Notes under the pieces: generated by a model
Database searches by the model: none
What the model was told of the DNA's origin: nothing
What the model saw: the letters and a program-made list of their open reading frames with translations, nothing else
Assembly: GCA_964424105.1 (NCBI GenBank)
Contig: CAYRHJ010000018.1
Coordinates: forward strand, 113,486 to 177,485
Source: CAYRHJ01 sp964424105
GTDB taxonomy: Bacteria; Planctomycetota; Phycisphaerae; UBA1845
Length of the DNA: 64,000 nucleotides
Reading direction: 5' to 3'
In this document: positions 25,265 through 34,895 of the stretch, piece by piece
Layout: each line of letters starts with the position of its first letter
Position numbering within the stretch: position 1 is the stretch's first letter
Position numbers and translations under genes: made by a program

Positions 25265-27994
25265 TCATCGGTTGTCCACACGCCGGCCGGCTACGTCGTA
25301 TTCAATCGAAACGGGTAGTTCCAGCCCCTCCAATTGCGGAAGGATTTGATCCTTGTCACCCACCAGAACCAGCACGGCTTTTTCCAACGGCAGGGCGGCG
25401 TAGGCCAATCGATTCAGATCCGATTCACCGACCGACGCGAGCGCATTCAACTCCTCCCCCAGTTCACTGAAAGGTCGATCATTCACCACTAACGTCGCCC
25501 CGGCGGAGAGGATGCCATTCAAGCCCGCGAACGACTGCATCGTTTCCATTCTGCGAGTCGCCCGGGACTTTTTGGCCTCACCTTCATTGACGTTGCCCGT
25601 TCGCAAGCCACGAAACTCCTTCAAGAATTCGCGAATGGAAGCGCCGGTCACGTCCGCCCGCACACTCGACGACGCCGTGAAATAACCCAATCTGCGATCC
25701 ATGACGAAAGCTGATCGTGCGCCATACGTATAGCCCTTGTCCTCGCGAAGATTTTGATTCAGCCGACTCGTGAAACTGCCGCCCAGAATCGTGTTCAACA
25801 ATTGAAGCTGGGGTCGATGCGGATTGGCATAGGGCGATGCCGGCATCATGAATCGAATCACGGTCTGCACCGCGTCGGGCCGATGGACCAACGCCAACGT
25901 CAGTGCATCGTTGGACGCGGGGGGGATGGACCTTGCTTGACTCGCGACGGGCGACGCGGGTGCCGGCCATTGGCCGAACGTTGCCTCCAACGACGCCTTC
26001 AACTGCTCCACGGTTCGGTCGCCGGCCACAAGGATGACCGCACGGCTTGGCTGGAACAATTGCTGGTGTCGATCGCGGACGTCCGGCAGGGAAATCAAAC
26101 CCGCGCTTTCGGTCGTCCCGTTGACCGGCTGCCCGTAGGGATGGTCCGCACCGAAAAACGTCCGCATGGCCACGTGTTGCGCGACGATCGCCGGCTGGTC
26201 CTGCTCCTGCACCAGCTCTTGCAGGTGCAGGTCATGAACCCGTTGCCATTCCTTCGCGTCGAAGTTGGGCTTCAGAATCGCGTCACTGAACAAACGCAGC
26301 GCTGCATCAAAATTCCCCGATAGGACGTTGAGGTTCAACTGTGCGTGGCTCAACGAGACCCGATCGGACATCGTCGCGCCGAGCTTCTTCAGTGCATCGG
26401 AAAACGCCAGGGCGTCGAGACCGCCCGCACCTTCGTCCAGCATGTTGATCGCCAGCGACGTCACACCCCCCTTGGCCGGGTCTTCGTCGGCGGCGCCCTC
26501 GGTCAACAGGACCGTCATCGATAGCAACGGCAGCTCGTGTCGTGACCAGTGATGGACGGTGATTCCGTTCGACAATTGGAAGGTAGCAGGCAGCAGCGGA
26601 TCGAATGTCTTGATGCCCAGATCGGTCGGCTGCCGATCCCGTGGATTGACTTCGGGCGGGGTTGTTTCGGGCACGACGCGTAGAATCAGCCGGGCGTCGG
26701 GATTCAGCACGGCCCGCGCCCAGGAGCGAACCGACTCCGGCGTGGCTTGGCGATACCGATCCAGGTCTCGCTTGAATGAATTTGGCTCGCCCAGATGGAA
26801 TTCGTATTCGTTCATCTGATCCGCCTTGGCCAACAGGGACTGAAGCTGCGACAGCATCCGGTATTCAACCTGCGACTTGTGGCGCTCAAGTTCTTCCGTC
26901 GTCGGACCTTCGCTGCTGACCTCTGCGATAACCTGGTCGATGGCCTGTTCCACTTCATCCAGCGTGCGATCGGGCCGAACCATGGCCACGACGTGGAACA
27001 ACGACCCCAACATCGACGGCGCGAGATAGGCGGAGACGTCGACGGCCAATTCACTTTCATAGATCAGCTTCTGATACAGGCGGCTGGAAATCCCCGCAGC
27101 CAACACGTCCGACAGCAGATCCAGCTCCGCCTCACCGGGCGCGAAGCGCGGCGGGCAGTGGTAGATCATCGACGTACGGGCGAACTGCACGTTATCCGTC
27201 AACGTCATGCGGATGACTTCGTCCAGCTTGACGGCGGCGGCTTTAGAATGCATCACGTCCGATCCGCGGGGCAAGGTGCCGAACCACTCGGCGATCAACG
27301 GTTTGATCGCTGACGGGTCAAAATCTCCCGCAACGACCAGCAACGCGTTGCTGGGCACGTAATAATCTGCGAAGAACCCTTTCACGTCGTCCACCGTCGC
27401 AGCCTCCAGGTCTTCATGCGAGCCGATGACCGTGTGATGATAGGGATGCCCTTTCGGATACAGGAGTTCGTAGATGGCCAGCTCCGCCTTTCCGTAGGGC
27501 GCGTTCTCGTAGCTTTGACGGCGCTCGTTGCGAACCACCGCCCGCTGTTTATCGAGCTTCTCCTGCGTCATGGCCCTGCCCAGCGCTTCCAGGCGATCCG
27601 CTTCCAGCCACAACAACGTGGGCAAAAGCTCCGCCGGGCCCATCTCGAAATAGTTGGTTCGGTCTTCGCTGGTGGTGGCGTTGTTCCAGCCGCCGCCGGC
27701 CTCCATGATGTTGTCGAAATCACCGCCCGGAACGCGATCCGTCCCCATGAACATCAGGTGTTCAAAAAGATGGGCGAAACCGCTTCGCCCGGGCTTCTCG
27801 TCTTTGGAACCCACTCGGTACCACAGATTGGCACAGGCGATGGGCAAGCTGTGATCTTCATGCAGGATCACCGTCATGCCGTTGGGCAGCGTGTATTTTT
27901 CGTAGGGGATGTCTTGTGCACGGGCTGTCATGGACCAGAACAGAACCAGGCAGCCGACCAGGCAAATTCTTGAATACATTTTGTGTTTCCCCAT
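25265..27994 (-). CDS. M16-family zinc protease, intact active site
   Basis: 909 residues from the ATG at 27994, which has ggag seven bases upstream; the frame runs on to 28237 but would overlap the upstream lipoprotein gene. The signal peptide is MYSRICLVGCLVLFWSMTARAQ. The zinc site is complete: H75, E78 and H79 in GFAHLFEHLMFMG, with the third ligand in the EKLDKQRAVVRNERRQ helix region. Two M16 halves are present; the C-terminal half has the usual RQ..Y-type substrate-contact segment (DKGYTYGARSAF). Predicted to be a periplasmic peptide-degrading enzyme. Together with the Gln-substituted M16 protein at 16576 it could supply the catalytic half of a heteromeric enzyme; this is only an idea. 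Confidence 0.93.
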   Translation of the reverse strand: MGKHKMYSRICLVGCLVLFWSMTARAQDIPYEKYTLPNGMTVILHEDHSLPIACANLWYRVGSKDEKPGRSGFAHLFEHLMFMGTDRVPGGDFDNIMEAGGGWNNATTSEDRTNYFEMGPAELLPTLLWLEADRLEALGRAMTQEKLDKQRAVVRNERRQSYENAPYGKAELAIYELLYPKGHPYHHTVIGSHEDLEAATVDDVKGFFADYYVPSNALLVVAGDFDPSAIKPLIAEWFGTLPRGSDVMHSKAAAVKLDEVIRMTLTDNVQFARTSMIYHCPPRFAPGEAELDLLSDVLAAGISSRLYQKLIYESELAVDVSAYLAPSMLGSLFHVVAMVRPDRTLDEVEQAIDQVIAEVSSEGPTTEELERHKSQVEYRMLSQLQSLLAKADQMNEYEFHLGEPNSFKRDLDRYRQATPESVRSWARAVLNPDARLILRVVPETTPPEVNPRDRQPTDLGIKTFDPLLPATFQLSNGITVHHWSRHELPLLSMTVLLTEGAADEDPAKGGVTSLAINMLDEGAGGLDALAFSDALKKLGATMSDRVSLSHAQLNLNVLSGNFDAALRLFSDAILKPNFDAKEWQRVHDLHLQELVQEQDQPAIVAQHVAMRTFFGADHPYGQPVNGTTESAGLISLPDVRDRHQQLFQPSRAVILVAGDRTVEQLKASLEATFGQWPAPASPVASQARSIPPASNDALTLALVHRPDAVQTVIRFMMPASPYANPHRPQLQLLNTILGGSFTSRLNQNLREDKGYTYGARSAFVMDRRLGYFTASSSVRADVTGASIREFLKEFRGLRTGNVNEGEAKKSRATRRMETMQSFAGLNGILSAGATLVVNDRPFSELGEELNALASVGESDLNRLAYAALPLEKAVLVLVGDKDQILPQLEGLELPVSIEYDVAGRRVDNR

Positions 27995-28121
27995 TTTGTT
28001 TCTCCGCAGAATAGACTGTCCCGGCGGGCAGGATGCCATATCGTTCGCGATCCACTTTCCTGCAACCAGATTACACGCCCGTCGAAATAGTGGCCAGTGG
28101 ATCGGGATAGGTTCAGCGTGT

Positions 28122-29162
28122 CTACTTGTCGCGGGTGGACTTCGGCACTGACGTTTCCAATTGGACGCCCCACGATTCCCACCGTTTTCGCAGCGTTTCA
28201 AAATCCCCGGCTCGGACGAGTTCATTCGGGGTTTCAAATCGCGTGGGCGTGCCCACCCCGCCCATCAGGCCCGCGACGCAGGCCGTCAAGCCGTTATCGA
28301 CCAGTTGTTCGTAGTCCGGCGCAACCACGGCCACGATCTCGCCGCCGGTCATCCGCTTCCAACATCCGGGCGTGGGCGTGGCCACAAACATTTGACAACC
28401 TTTCGGCACCAGCGCGGCATCGTCGAGAACGGAATGCAAGGGCCAATCGTCCATAAACACCCAGCCGCCCAATCGGGGGTAGCGCTGCATCGTGTCGCGA
28501 ACCGTGAACTCCGCCGTTTTGCGATCGGCTTTGCAATCGAATTCCAGGACGATTCGTTGGATCGACTGACCGGCCGCCCACCGACCACGAAAGGCTGTGT
28601 GCCGCCTCGTGGATGCCTCGCTGACGGAATCCGCGTGTAGCAAGGCCAACGTGGAGTTGGTGGCCAAATCGGCGGCCACCGCGTCCGCCAACGCTTCACC
28701 GATGGCATGATCGTCCAGGCCGGCATGGGGAAACGGGGACTTCGATGAAACCGGTTGAAACAGGGTCACCACGGAGATTCCCGCGGAGGCCAGCGCTTCG
28801 ATGGTGGGCAGCAGGGCGGCGGCGTCGGTCACTTGCACGCACACGCCGACCATGCCTTCGTCTTGCAACTCTTCCAGCATCGCACGCTGAAGATGGATGG
28901 ACGATTGTCTCGGTGCAGCCGCGCGAATGGGGAATTGATACAATCCGCGGTCGGCATCCGCCTTCTTGGCGACGTAGGTCATCACCGGCCAATGGGGATC
29001 ATCCTGACCGACGCCGACTACAGCAATGAATCCCGACGGTTTTCGATTGATGGTCGTCGACGCGTCTCGACAAGCGGGAAGCGCGAGCGCGGTCATGCAA
29101 AACGCCGCCACCTTCCACGATCCTTCGCGGCTCCGTGCGTCTCGCCTGAATTGTCGCTGCAT
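28122..29162 (-). CDS. Periplasmic sugar-binding-protein-like lipoprotein
   Basis: 346 residues from the ATG at 29162 (an earlier ATG at 29195 is less likely). The N-terminus has a basic stretch, then VAAFCMTALALPACRD, with LPAC as lipobox. The remainder resembles a type I periplasmic binding protein of the ribose/LacI-like group: GQDDPHWPVMTYVAKKADAD, ASAGISVVTLFQP, then LHADSVSEASTRRHTAFRGRW, DTMQRYPRLGGWVFMDDWPL and VAVVAPDYEQLVDNGLTACVAGLM. No ABC permease or ATPase gene is nearby, so transport cannot be assigned; it could be a sensor component. It lies upstream of the M16 protease on the same strand and diverges from cstA. Confidence 0.82.
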   Translation of the reverse strand: MQRQFRRDARSREGSWKVAAFCMTALALPACRDASTTINRKPSGFIAVVGVGQDDPHWPVMTYVAKKADADRGLYQFPIRAAAPRQSSIHLQRAMLEELQDEGMVGVCVQVTDAAALLPTIEALASAGISVVTLFQPVSSKSPFPHAGLDDHAIGEALADAVAADLATNSTLALLHADSVSEASTRRHTAFRGRWAAGQSIQRIVLEFDCKADRKTAEFTVRDTMQRYPRLGGWVFMDDWPLHSVLDDAALVPKGCQMFVATPTPGCWKRMTGGEIVAVVAPDYEQLVDNGLTACVAGLMGGVGTPTRFETPNELVRAGDFETLRKRWESWGVQLETSVPKSTRDK

Positions 29163-29261
29163 GTTCAATCGGCGTTCTCCGTCAGCCCGCCGCACACCGG
29201 GCGCATTTCATACCCGTACTTTGCGGTCTGCTTTCACGACCATTGAATCGCTGACCATCCC

Positions 29262-29290
29262 ATGACAACCCGCCGAGCGACCGCTACAAT
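29262..29290 (+). promoter_or_regulatory. Candidate promoter of cstA, giving a leaderless message
   Basis: ATGACA at 29262-29267 and TACAAT at 29285-29290, spaced 17 bp, each 5/6 to consensus. Transcription would start near 29297, only about three bases before the ATG at 29300. The upstream ccgccgcct has no ribosome-binding sequence, in line with a leaderless mRNA. Found by eye. Confidence 0.4.
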
Positions 29291-29299
29291 CCGCCGCCT

Positions 29300-31060
29300 A
29301 TGACTCCGATTGTGGCTGCGGCTATTTGCTTCCTACTATACGCACTCGGCTACTTCGTCTACGCCAAATTCCTGGCCACTCGCATTTTCAGACTCGATCC
29401 GCAAGTGAAGACGCCGGCCCATCGGCTGCGTGACGAAATCGATTATGTGCCGACCAACCGGTTCGTGCTCTTCGGCCACCATTACGCGTCCATCACGGGT
29501 TTGGCGCCGATGCTGGGTCCGGCGGTGGCGGTGATTTGGGGTTGGGTTCCGGCGATGATGTGGGTGGTTTTTGGAGCCATCCTGATCGGATGCGTGCATG
29601 ATTTCGGGGCCTTGGTCGTTTCCATGCGCGCCCAGGGCATGTCGATCGGCAAGGTCACGGACGGGGTGATCGGGCATCGCGCGAAGCGGTTGTTTCTCGG
29701 TTTGATTTTTTTCGGCGTGGCGCTGGCCATGGGTGTGTTCGTGTTCATCATTGCACGGCTCTTTTCCGTGAACGAAGATTTCGTTCCTGACAATCTTTCC
29801 GCGGCCAAGACGTCGTTTCCCTCCGCGGTCCTGCCATCCGCATCGTTGATGGTGTTGGCGATGGGAATGGGTTATCTGCTTTACAAACGTGGATTCCCGC
29901 TGGCACAAACGACGGCCGTCGGTTTTGTCCTGATGTTGGTGTCGGTCTGGCTGGGCATGCGTTATCCGACGCTTGGATTGAGCGCCGATCAATGGCCGAA
30001 GGCAACGGGCTGGACTTGGATGCTGATCGGCTATGCGTATCTGGCCTCGGTCCTGCCGGTTTGGAGCCTGCTACAAGCGCGAGATTTCTTGAACTCGCTG
30101 CTGCTGTATTTGGGGCTGCTGGCCGCGTATGCGGGTTTTTTCATCTTGGCCCCGACGTTTCAAGCGCCCGCGATCAATTCGAGTCCCATCGGAGCGCCGC
30201 CGCTGTTCCCATTTGTGTTCATCATCATCGCCTGCGGCGCAGCCAGCGGCTTTCATGGATTGGTTTCATCGGGAACCACCGCCAAGCAAATCGATCGTGA
30301 AACGGACGGTCGTTTTGTTGCCTACGGCGGGATGATCGGCGAATCGCTGCTGGGACTGTTGGCCGTCCTGGCTTGTACGGCTGGGTTTCGAACCAACGGC
30401 GATTGGCAATTGGCCTATCGCGATTGGGCGGCCATGGCCGGGTTGGCGGAAAAGCTGGGCGCGTTCATCAGGGGAACCGCCTCGTTCATCCAGTCGCTGG
30501 GCGTCGAACCGAATCTCGCCGCGGCATTCGTGGCCGTCATCGTCGTGTCATTCGCCCTGACCACGTTGGATTCCGCAACCCGCCTGTTGCGTTTCAACGT
30601 GTCAGAAATCGGCGCGACGTTGGGCATCAGGTGGCTGGACAACCGTTTCGTGGCCACTGCCATCGCCGTCGCGGCCATTTGCTTTTTCGCGTTTTACAAG
30701 ATCGATGGCCAAGCCGCCGGGCTGGCATTGTGGGAATTGTTTGGCATCACCAATCAACTGCTGGCCGGCCTGACGCTGATGGTCATTACGATTTACCTGG
30801 TGCAGCGCGGTCACAATCCCTATTTCACCGGCCTGCCCATGGCGTTCATGTTGATCAGCACCATGACGGCCATCGTTGAAAACTTGCGAGAATTCTATCT
30901 GGCGGGAAACCATTTGCTGCTCGTCATGGGCCTGCTGCTGTTCGTGGCCGGCATTTGGATCGTCATCGAAGGCATCATCGCTTTCTGCCGCAGGGAACGA
31001 TTCGATTCCCCGGAAATCACATCCTATCAGATCAGATCTGATCGGAACGCCGCGAAGTGA
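29300..31060 (+). CDS. cstA: Carbon starvation protein A (peptide/pyruvate transporter family)
   Basis: 586 residues with about 16 hydrophobic helices. CstA family features: the start TPIVAAAICFLLYALGYFVYAKFL, the signature TNRFVLFGHHYASITGLAPMLGPAVAVIWGW, ACGAASGFHGLVSSGTTAKQ, and the late TLDSATRLLRFNVSE and ALWELFGITNQLLAGLTL segments. Family members import peptides or pyruvate in nutrient shortage. The protein is shorter than E. coli CstA and resembles the shorter class. The start has no ribosome-binding sequence and may be leaderless. It diverges from the binding-protein-like lipoprotein gene. Confidence 0.96.
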   Translation: MTPIVAAAICFLLYALGYFVYAKFLATRIFRLDPQVKTPAHRLRDEIDYVPTNRFVLFGHHYASITGLAPMLGPAVAVIWGWVPAMMWVVFGAILIGCVHDFGALVVSMRAQGMSIGKVTDGVIGHRAKRLFLGLIFFGVALAMGVFVFIIARLFSVNEDFVPDNLSAAKTSFPSAVLPSASLMVLAMGMGYLLYKRGFPLAQTTAVGFVLMLVSVWLGMRYPTLGLSADQWPKATGWTWMLIGYAYLASVLPVWSLLQARDFLNSLLLYLGLLAAYAGFFILAPTFQAPAINSSPIGAPPLFPFVFIIIACGAASGFHGLVSSGTTAKQIDRETDGRFVAYGGMIGESLLGLLAVLACTAGFRTNGDWQLAYRDWAAMAGLAEKLGAFIRGTASFIQSLGVEPNLAAAFVAVIVVSFALTTLDSATRLLRFNVSEIGATLGIRWLDNRFVATAIAVAAICFFAFYKIDGQAAGLALWELFGITNQLLAGLTLMVITIYLVQRGHNPYFTGLPMAFMLISTMTAIVENLREFYLAGNHLLLVMGLLLFVAGIWIVIEGIIAFCRRERFDSPEITSYQIRSDRNAAK

Positions 31061-31156
31061 TCGGCTGAATTCTGGGCGCCATTGCGTCACCCCCGGCGAA
31101 AGCCCCGCCACCCCCGGCGAAAGCCGGGGTCCAGTGCGGCATCAAGACCCATCCTT
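31061..31156. repeat. R3-like fragments between cstA and the EamA gene
   Basis: Two adjoining partial R3 elements at 31087-31133 (cacccccggcgaaagcc, twice, the second running on into ggggtccag). They fill the short convergent spacer. Confidence 0.7.
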
Positions 31157-32119
31157 CTACCCGGCATCTACAAACAGGAGCGACGAGCCGCCGATCGCGA
31201 TGACCGCCCCCAGAATCGACCGGCGGCTGATGTGTTCGCGATGAATGATGGCCACCGCCGGGATGATGAACAGCGGCGTCATCGAGCACAGCGTCTGGGC
31301 GATTCCCACCGGGGCGCGATCCGATGCCACCAGCGACATCCACACCCCCAGAAAGGGGCCTACAACCGAACCTGCGATTGCAAGCAAATAACCCACCGTC
31401 TGACGACGACGTGCCAACTGGTCCAACAACAAAACAGGGCGACTACGACGGCGGAACCAGCGCAAGGCCACGAGGGGAATCATGCCCAGCCCTGCAAAGA
31501 CCGCCCGAACCAGGGTGGCAGCCTGCGGATTCAGATGTTGATCCGCCGGCAGCCACCCATGCCCCATCCCCTGCTTGCTCAACATCAATCCGCCGCCCTG
31601 ACAGGCCGCCCCGATCAACGCCAGAACGACCCCGCGCACCAGCAACGATCGCGGAATCGAATCGCGAACGCGGGGTCGTTCCACGACAACCCATGCGACG
31701 CCCATGACCGTCAGCGTGATTCCAACGAGGGACGTGACGCCCAGGGTTTCGCCCAATACCACCCAACCGAAAAACGCGGCGAATATCGGAGACGTGGTCA
31801 TGACCAACGTTGAAATCCGTGGGCCGATGTCCAGGAATGCCGTGAACAAGGCCTGGTCTCCGATTGTCAATCCGATGATGCCCGACCACGCGAGGTAGGT
31901 GATCTGCCCAGCCAACGCATCGGGAACCCATTGGCCCGAAAGCATCCGATGGGTCAGCGCCAGCAGGATGATCCCGAATGCGATCCGCGAGGCGTTCAGC
32001 ACCGTCGTGCCGATTCTTCTCGCAGCCGCGGTAAAAAGCAGCGACGTCACCGTCCACAGCATGGCCGTTGCGATGCCGGCGAGATGACCGATGTATGGTT
32101 CCATGGTTGTTGAAAACAT
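31157..32119 (-). CDS. EamA/DMT-superfamily transporter
   Basis: 320 residues with ten predicted membrane helices in two EamA halves. The first half has HLAGIATAMLWTVTSLLFTAAARRIG and ISTLVMTTSPIFAAFFGWVVLGE, the second GVVLALIGAACQGGGLMLSK and VAIIHREHISRRSILGAVIAIGGSSLLFVDAG. The Glu-containing LGE motif at the end of helix 4 is typical. It is an inner-membrane metabolite exporter or importer; substrate unknown. An ATG at 32104 is an equal start candidate. The gene converges on cstA, with R3-like fragments (31087-31133) between them. Confidence 0.9.
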   Translation of the reverse strand: MFSTTMEPYIGHLAGIATAMLWTVTSLLFTAAARRIGTTVLNASRIAFGIILLALTHRMLSGQWVPDALAGQITYLAWSGIIGLTIGDQALFTAFLDIGPRISTLVMTTSPIFAAFFGWVVLGETLGVTSLVGITLTVMGVAWVVVERPRVRDSIPRSLLVRGVVLALIGAACQGGGLMLSKQGMGHGWLPADQHLNPQAATLVRAVFAGLGMIPLVALRWFRRRSRPVLLLDQLARRRQTVGYLLAIAGSVVGPFLGVWMSLVASDRAPVGIAQTLCSMTPLFIIPAVAIIHREHISRRSILGAVIAIGGSSLLFVDAG

Positions 32120-32499
32120 AGACTGCCTGCCCCCCCCGCGCCGGACGTTTACTTGACAAGACGGTTACGATTGCAGGACAGAAGCGCCGTCGCGGCGCAT
32201 TGTAGGGCACGTGTAGCGCTTTCCGCAAAACCACCGACCTCAACCACCGGCACGGCCGTGTTTTTTCGGCAACGTGCACGCGACAATGGTGGTTCGACAT
32301 AGCTAGAACAGGTACACTACCGTGGCGAGCGGCTGAAATTGACGCCCGCAAGTTCGCAGCGTGATCCTTGGGAGGGGAGGTTGCGGCCCACAGTGGACTC
32401 GGAAGCGGCGACAAGACCCAACTTTTCTGTGTTAGTCAGGCTGAACTGTCGCCACTTTTTGAACGGCGATCACGTGATTGCTACGTTATGGTCGTGCCT

Positions 32500-32633
32500 C
32501 CGCTCCCTGAATAGGTGGTTTCTGGCAGGAGCGGCGCGGTTCGAGTGTCATGGACTGCGTCGTCCGTTTGCCATACTGGACGCTCCCGCCTTGGTCGCGT
32601 CCAGGGTCGCGGCTCTGAAAAGATGCAAACAGC
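32500..32633 (-). repeat. R5 element, copy 1, running into the histidine kinase start
   Basis: About 125 bp that match 52840-52963 in inverse orientation: gccgcgac, tggacgcgaccaaggcggga, gtccagtatggcaaacgga, actcgaaccgcgccgctcct and ccacctattcagggagcgg all recur in the same order. The match continues through a gatgcaaacagcatgactga-like stretch across the ATG at 32634. The remainder of 32120-32633 has no gene. Confidence 0.85.
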
Positions 32634-34877
32634 ATGACTGACTACACCAGCGCGGCAAATGTCCGGGCCGTCGTGTTCGATTTCATCGACCAACTCCCCC
32701 CATTGCCCGATCGTCTGGCCGAGGAAATCGCCCGCATCGGGGCGGTTGATTCGATGAATTCGCCCAACGGCGGTCAGTTCGCAGGGCATTACGATGAAAC
32801 GAAGCCGGCTGACCTGAACGCGGTTGCATTCCCCGGTGAACCACCCGCCATCGCCGTTGAAATCATTCGGTTCATGGATGATGTCTTTGTGTTTGACCGT
32901 GGTCATCAGGTGATGGGTCAGGATCGCAGGCGGCATTGGAAACATGGTCTGGAAATTGGACTGGCTGCGGCGTGGATTGCCGGATCGGTCTGGCGGTTGG
33001 ATCGTACGGAGGCGGCGATCATCGCGGGGTTGTTTCATGACGTCGGCAGGCTGTTGCTGACACAATTAATGCCCAAGGCCTACGCACGAATACGGCGTCA
33101 ATGCGACGTTCGGCGAATCCCATTGCGTACCATCGAGCGGAATGAATGGGGAGTGGATCACGATGAAGCAGGCGCACGAATCTGCCAACGTTGGGATTTG
33201 CACGATGCTATCTATGAAGCCGTTGTCGAGCGGGGTTCGGAAACGGGCGATGCATTTCAGCCGAAAATGAATTTCGATTGGTCGACCGTCATTCGTTTGG
33301 CCCACGACCTGTTACGAGTCGATGCAACACGCCAACAGTCGACAGCAATCGAATCGCTCGGCCAGCGATGGTCGGTGCCGACGGATCGATTGGCGGATGT
33401 CTCGGCGGAGTTGGCATCGACGGTAGACAATTGGTTACAGGAATTCTGGGATGGCCAAACGCCCGATTCATTTGGTCGCCACGCGCGCCCCGCAGCGCAC
33501 GGTTTTCGCGCACACTCGATTCGTCCAACATCCGACGAGTCGAATGAACGGCAACGGGCGGTGACGGCAGCCGCGAAACTGCTGAAAACGACGGCGCACG
33601 GCGGCTTGAACTCCCAATTGGCGGAGGCCATCGCTCGCTGCGTTTCCAGCTCATGGGGCGCATCGCCCGTCGTGGCCTACGTCTATGATGCCGCGGAGAC
33701 CGTTATCTATTGGGGTACGTCCAGCTACACTGAACATCTGCGCGGAGCCATCCATCTGTCGCCCGGTGCCATACCACCGTCACACGGTGCCATACCGCTG
33801 TCACACGGTGCCATCCCGCTGACCGAAGCCACGCCGTTCCCAATGCGTTCACCCGATTCAGGTTTTGATCCGACCACGTTTGACCATTTCCATTCCCCGT
33901 TGCCCACGGAGATTCGTGATCGTTTTGCAAGATTGTTCGCGGGACGAGCCAGCACCGTTTGGCCACTGGTAGATCAAGGTCGGGTCACGGGGGGAATCTG
34001 GCTGGGAAAAAAGTCCGCCGGTAAAACAAGACCGCTCGAATCGGATGCAGCCACACAATTACTGCTTGCCGTTGTTCACCGGACGATTGAAGGGGCCAAA
34101 CTATATGATGAAGTTGTAGAACGACGGGCTGAAGCAGTCCATTTCATGGCCGCCCACGCGGACGAGAAAAAATCGGAATCACGATCACAGGCCCTTGCGA
34201 TTGTCGCGTCCATGGCAGCCGGTGCGGCCCATGAATTAAACACGCCGTTGGCCATTATATCGGGACGTGCCCAGCTCTTGCGTGCCAAGGTCTCAGAACC
34301 TGAAATACTCGATGCCCTGGCCATCATGGATGAACAGGCCCGCCAAGGCAGCCGCATCGTTAGTGAATTGCTGGCCTACTGTAAACCTGACCGCCCGAAA
34401 ACAGTTTCCGTAACGTTGAAATCGTGGTTGGGAGCGCATTCCGACGGATGGCGAAGTAGGCTATCAACCGCTGGAATGACCTTTCAATTAGCGATCGCGG
34501 ATGGACGATTGGCGGTCGGCGTTGATGAACGTCAATTCGTCACGATTCTGGATGCCCTGATGGCCAACGCCGCACAGGCGTGTTCGGCTCCCAACGGCAT
34601 GGTGGTTATCAACTCGGCTTCGCTCCCATCCGATGACAGAATCGTCATGACTGTGTCAGACAACGGTTCGGGGATGTCGCCGGACGTTCTGATTCGCGCT
34701 ACGGACCCGTTTTTTTCGCACCGGACCGCGGGTCGAGGGCGGGGGATGGGGCTGTCCATCGCGCAACGGTTGGCCGAGATCAACGGCGGGCGATTGTGGA
34801 TCGAATCAGCCCCCGAGCAGGGAACGACCGTGTTTGTTGAGTTGCCGTCCGCTCGGTATTCACCACGCGAATATTAG
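32634..34877 (+). CDS. Hybrid-type sensor: HDOD-like domain, GAF-like region and histidine kinase
   Basis: 747 residues, no membrane segment. Residues about 15-220 resemble an HDOD/HD-related domain: LPPLPDRLAEEI, HWKHGLEIGLAAAWIAG, H135-D136 in AGLFHDVGRLLL and EAGARICQRWDLHDAIYEAV. Residues 300-500 form a GAF-like sensor region holding four 7-residue repeats. Residues 520-747 are the kinase: phospho-acceptor H533 in MAAGAAHELNTPLA, N box ALMANAAQACS, G1 VSDNGSGMSPD and G2 GRGRGMGLSIAQRLAE. Kinase residues are intact. The ATG lies in an R5-derived sequence; a GTG at 32673 is an alternative start. The downstream pseudo-receiver gene is 18 bp away and is a likely partner. Confidence 0.9.
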   Translation: MTDYTSAANVRAVVFDFIDQLPPLPDRLAEEIARIGAVDSMNSPNGGQFAGHYDETKPADLNAVAFPGEPPAIAVEIIRFMDDVFVFDRGHQVMGQDRRRHWKHGLEIGLAAAWIAGSVWRLDRTEAAIIAGLFHDVGRLLLTQLMPKAYARIRRQCDVRRIPLRTIERNEWGVDHDEAGARICQRWDLHDAIYEAVVERGSETGDAFQPKMNFDWSTVIRLAHDLLRVDATRQQSTAIESLGQRWSVPTDRLADVSAELASTVDNWLQEFWDGQTPDSFGRHARPAAHGFRAHSIRPTSDESNERQRAVTAAAKLLKTTAHGGLNSQLAEAIARCVSSSWGASPVVAYVYDAAETVIYWGTSSYTEHLRGAIHLSPGAIPPSHGAIPLSHGAIPLTEATPFPMRSPDSGFDPTTFDHFHSPLPTEIRDRFARLFAGRASTVWPLVDQGRVTGGIWLGKKSAGKTRPLESDAATQLLLAVVHRTIEGAKLYDEVVERRAEAVHFMAAHADEKKSESRSQALAIVASMAAGAAHELNTPLAIISGRAQLLRAKVSEPEILDALAIMDEQARQGSRIVSELLAYCKPDRPKTVSVTLKSWLGAHSDGWRSRLSTAGMTFQLAIADGRLAVGVDERQFVTILDALMANAAQACSAPNGMVVINSASLPSDDRIVMTVSDNGSGMSPDVLIRATDPFFSHRTAGRGRGMGLSIAQRLAEINGGRLWIESAPEQGTTVFVELPSARYSPREY
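33744..33824. repeat. 21-bp tandem repeat inside the kinase gene
   Basis: Four in-frame copies of a 21-bp unit (core ggtgccataccgctgtcacac) encode GAIHLSP, GAIPPSH, GAIPLSH and GAIPLTE, about residues 371-397, in the GAF-like region. The unit length is a multiple of three, so changes in copy number would keep the frame. Confidence 0.92.
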
Positions 34878-34895
34878 TCGGTCCATAATGTTGCG

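Noticed and set aside
28000..28237. N-terminal extension of the M16 protease up to 28237
   Set aside because: It would overlap the stop region of the upstream lipoprotein gene and hide a good signal peptide. The ATG at 27994 has a ribosome site.
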